Shown here: in pieces, positions 6,596 through 7,494 of the stretch
Layout: each line of letters starts with the position of its first letter
Position numbering within the stretch: the stretch's first letter is position 1
Assembly: GCA_003446975.1 (NCBI GenBank)
Contig: DMAP01000375.1
Coordinates: forward strand, 182 to 7,675
DNA length: 7,494 nucleotides
Direction: 5' to 3'
Source of the DNA: Clostridiales bacterium
Lineage (GTDB): Bacteria > Bacillota > Clostridia > Tissierellales > Dethiosulfatibacteraceae
The notes under the pieces: generated by a model
Database searches by the model: none
What the model was told of the DNA's origin: nothing
The model's input: only the letters and a program-made list of their open reading frames with translations
Program-made: the position numbers and the translations under genes

Positions 6596-7167
6596 CATTT
6601 ACCAAAGCCGCATAAGAGCGAATTTATTATTTTTTCATAGTCTATTTCGTTTTCTTTTTTAAAAAGAACTTTAATGCCCAGATAATTGTTTGATATACCC
6701 ATTATGCATGACACCATGATTTCAGCATCAACATCCTCTCTCAGGATCTTTTCGCTGATACCTTGATTCACTAGATGATTCAAGTGATCATAATATTTAG
6801 CCATATACATCATGAAGCTGTCTTTAATCCTTTTTGACACCAGCTCTCCATGCGCAAGGAAGTTCTCTGCAAGACTGGTTTGTAGACTTAAATAATGATA
6901 TTTGAATTTCAGATATTCGCTAAGCTTTTCCTCGAAACAACTATCCGAATCAAATATGGACCTGATATCATTATAACCTATTTCGAGATTATTGATAAAG
7001 GATTCTTCGAATAATATTTTTTTACTGTCAAAATATTCATATATTGTTCCTTTTCCAATTCCGGCACTTTCAGCTACGTCCGTCATTTTAGCGTTGTGAA
7101 ACCCCTTTTTCATAAAAACCCGAAATGCGGAGTCCAATATAATTTGTCGTTTGTCAATTTCACTCAT
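6595..7167 (-). CDS. TetR/AcrR family transcriptional regulator of the RND efflux operon
   Basis: DNA-binding regulator of 190 residues, a normal TetR length. The N-terminal DNA-binding domain has helix 1 at about 5-22 (RQIILDSAFRVFMKKGF) and a helix-turn-helix at about 28-47, with TDVAESAGIGKGTIYEYFDSKK matching the family pattern closely. The remainder (about 60-190) is a helical, poorly conserved effector domain. It is placed between the RND transporter, whose stop codon it overlaps by 8 bases, and the TolC-family gene. GGAGGT at 7176-7181, within the end of the RND gene, is its ribosome binding site. Overlap and spacing suggest co-transcription, so it likely represses its own operon through a site beyond the right edge of the window. 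It shares little beyond the DNA-binding domain with the other TetR here, so the two probably answer to different ligands. Confidence 0.94.
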   Translation of the reverse strand: MSEIDKRQIILDSAFRVFMKKGFHNAKMTDVAESAGIGKGTIYEYFDSKKILFEESFINNLEIGYNDIRSIFDSDSCFEEKLSEYLKFKYHYLSLQTSLAENFLAHGELVSKRIKDSFMMYMAKYYDHLNHLVNQGISEKILREDVDAEIMVSCIMGISNNYLGIKVLFKKENEIDYEKIINSLLCGFGK

Positions 7168-7494
7168 TTGATTGTACCTCCGTTCCTCCAGATACTTTTT
7201 TCTTTATATGATCTGCGATGTCATCTATAACCGTATAAATAACAGGAACATAGATTAGTGTCAGAACCGTGGAAAGCAACAAACCGCCTATTACAACAAT
7301 CGCTAGGGACATTTGCAGTTCCGCGCCTTCTCCTATTCCCAAAGAAAGCGGTAACAAACCCAGTATGGTCGTCATTGCGGTCATCAGTATAGGCCTCAAT
7401 CTAATGGGACCTGCATTCAATATTGCCTCTGTTCTAGCCTCGCCTGCTTTTCGTCTTGTGTTGATATAGTCAACAAGAACAATGCCATTGTTTA
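7160..7494 (-). CDS. RND-family (AcrB/SwrC type) efflux transporter, C-terminal fragment
   Basis: The last 111 complete codons of an inner-membrane proton-driven exporter, open to the window edge; the family is normally about 1,000-1,050 residues. The visible part starts with NNGIVLVDYINTRRKAG (end of transmembrane helix 10), followed by EAILNAGPIRLRPILMTAMT and TILGLLPLSLGIGEGAELQ (helix 11), then LAIVVIGGLLLSTVLTLIYV (helix 12) and a short charged cytoplasmic tail. These are strongly conserved in hydrophobe/amphiphile efflux RND pumps. The residue aligning with the proton-relay lysine of AcrB (Lys940) appears to be Asn, as I recall for Firmicute-type pumps. The stop codon overlaps the TetR start. 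An internal ATG at 7420 is not the real start, since the conserved frame continues upstream of it. Substrates are unknown. Confidence 0.96.
   Translation of the reverse strand, partial: NNGIVLVDYINTRRKAGEARTEAILNAGPIRLRPILMTAMTTILGLLPLSLGIGEGAELQMSLAIVVIGGLLLSTVLTLIYVPVIYTVIDDIADHIKKKVSGGTEVQSNE

Overview
The window looks like a piece of chromosome from an AT-rich Firmicute, most probably a clostridial anaerobe. Every gene has a strong AGGAGG-type ribosome binding site, the genes are tightly packed, TTG and GTG starts occur, and the encoded families (RND pump, TolC-like protein, CaiB/BaiF CoA-transferase, ABC-2 exporter) are common there. This assignment is an inference. All genes lie on the minus strand, so transcription runs from position 7494 towards 1.

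First transcription unit (7494 to about 4092): the C-terminal end of an RND multidrug exporter that is cut by the window edge, a TetR-family regulator overlapping it by 8 bases, a TolC-family protein, and a family III CoA-transferase. The unit ends in a clear hairpin-plus-U-tract terminator at 4092-4131. Its promoter and the RND adaptor gene, if there is one, must lie beyond 7494.

Second transcription unit (about 4016 to the left edge): a near-consensus sigma-A promoter (TTGACT, 17 bases, TATAAT) is followed 2 bases later by a perfect 9-3-9 inverted repeat that covers the expected start point, as expected of a TetR operator. After a leader of about 110 bases come an HlyD/AcrA-type membrane-fusion adaptor, a TetR-family regulator with a TTG start, an ABC ATPase, an ABC-2 permease, and the first 24 codons of a second ABC-2 permease that starts with GTG and runs off the window. 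Gene content resembles the E. coli CecR-YbhGFSR system (TetR, adaptor, ATPase, two permeases).

Together the window holds two neighbouring, separately controlled export systems, each with its own TetR regulator, plus one TolC-like protein that could serve both. The most unusual points are that the TolC-like protein seems to lack the segments that form the outer-membrane beta-barrel, and that an acyl-CoA-type CoA-transferase is the last gene of an efflux operon. No RNA gene, insertion sequence, CRISPR array or long repeat was seen. The only intergenic stretch of note is 3908-4180 (273 bases), which holds the terminator, promoter, operator and leader.
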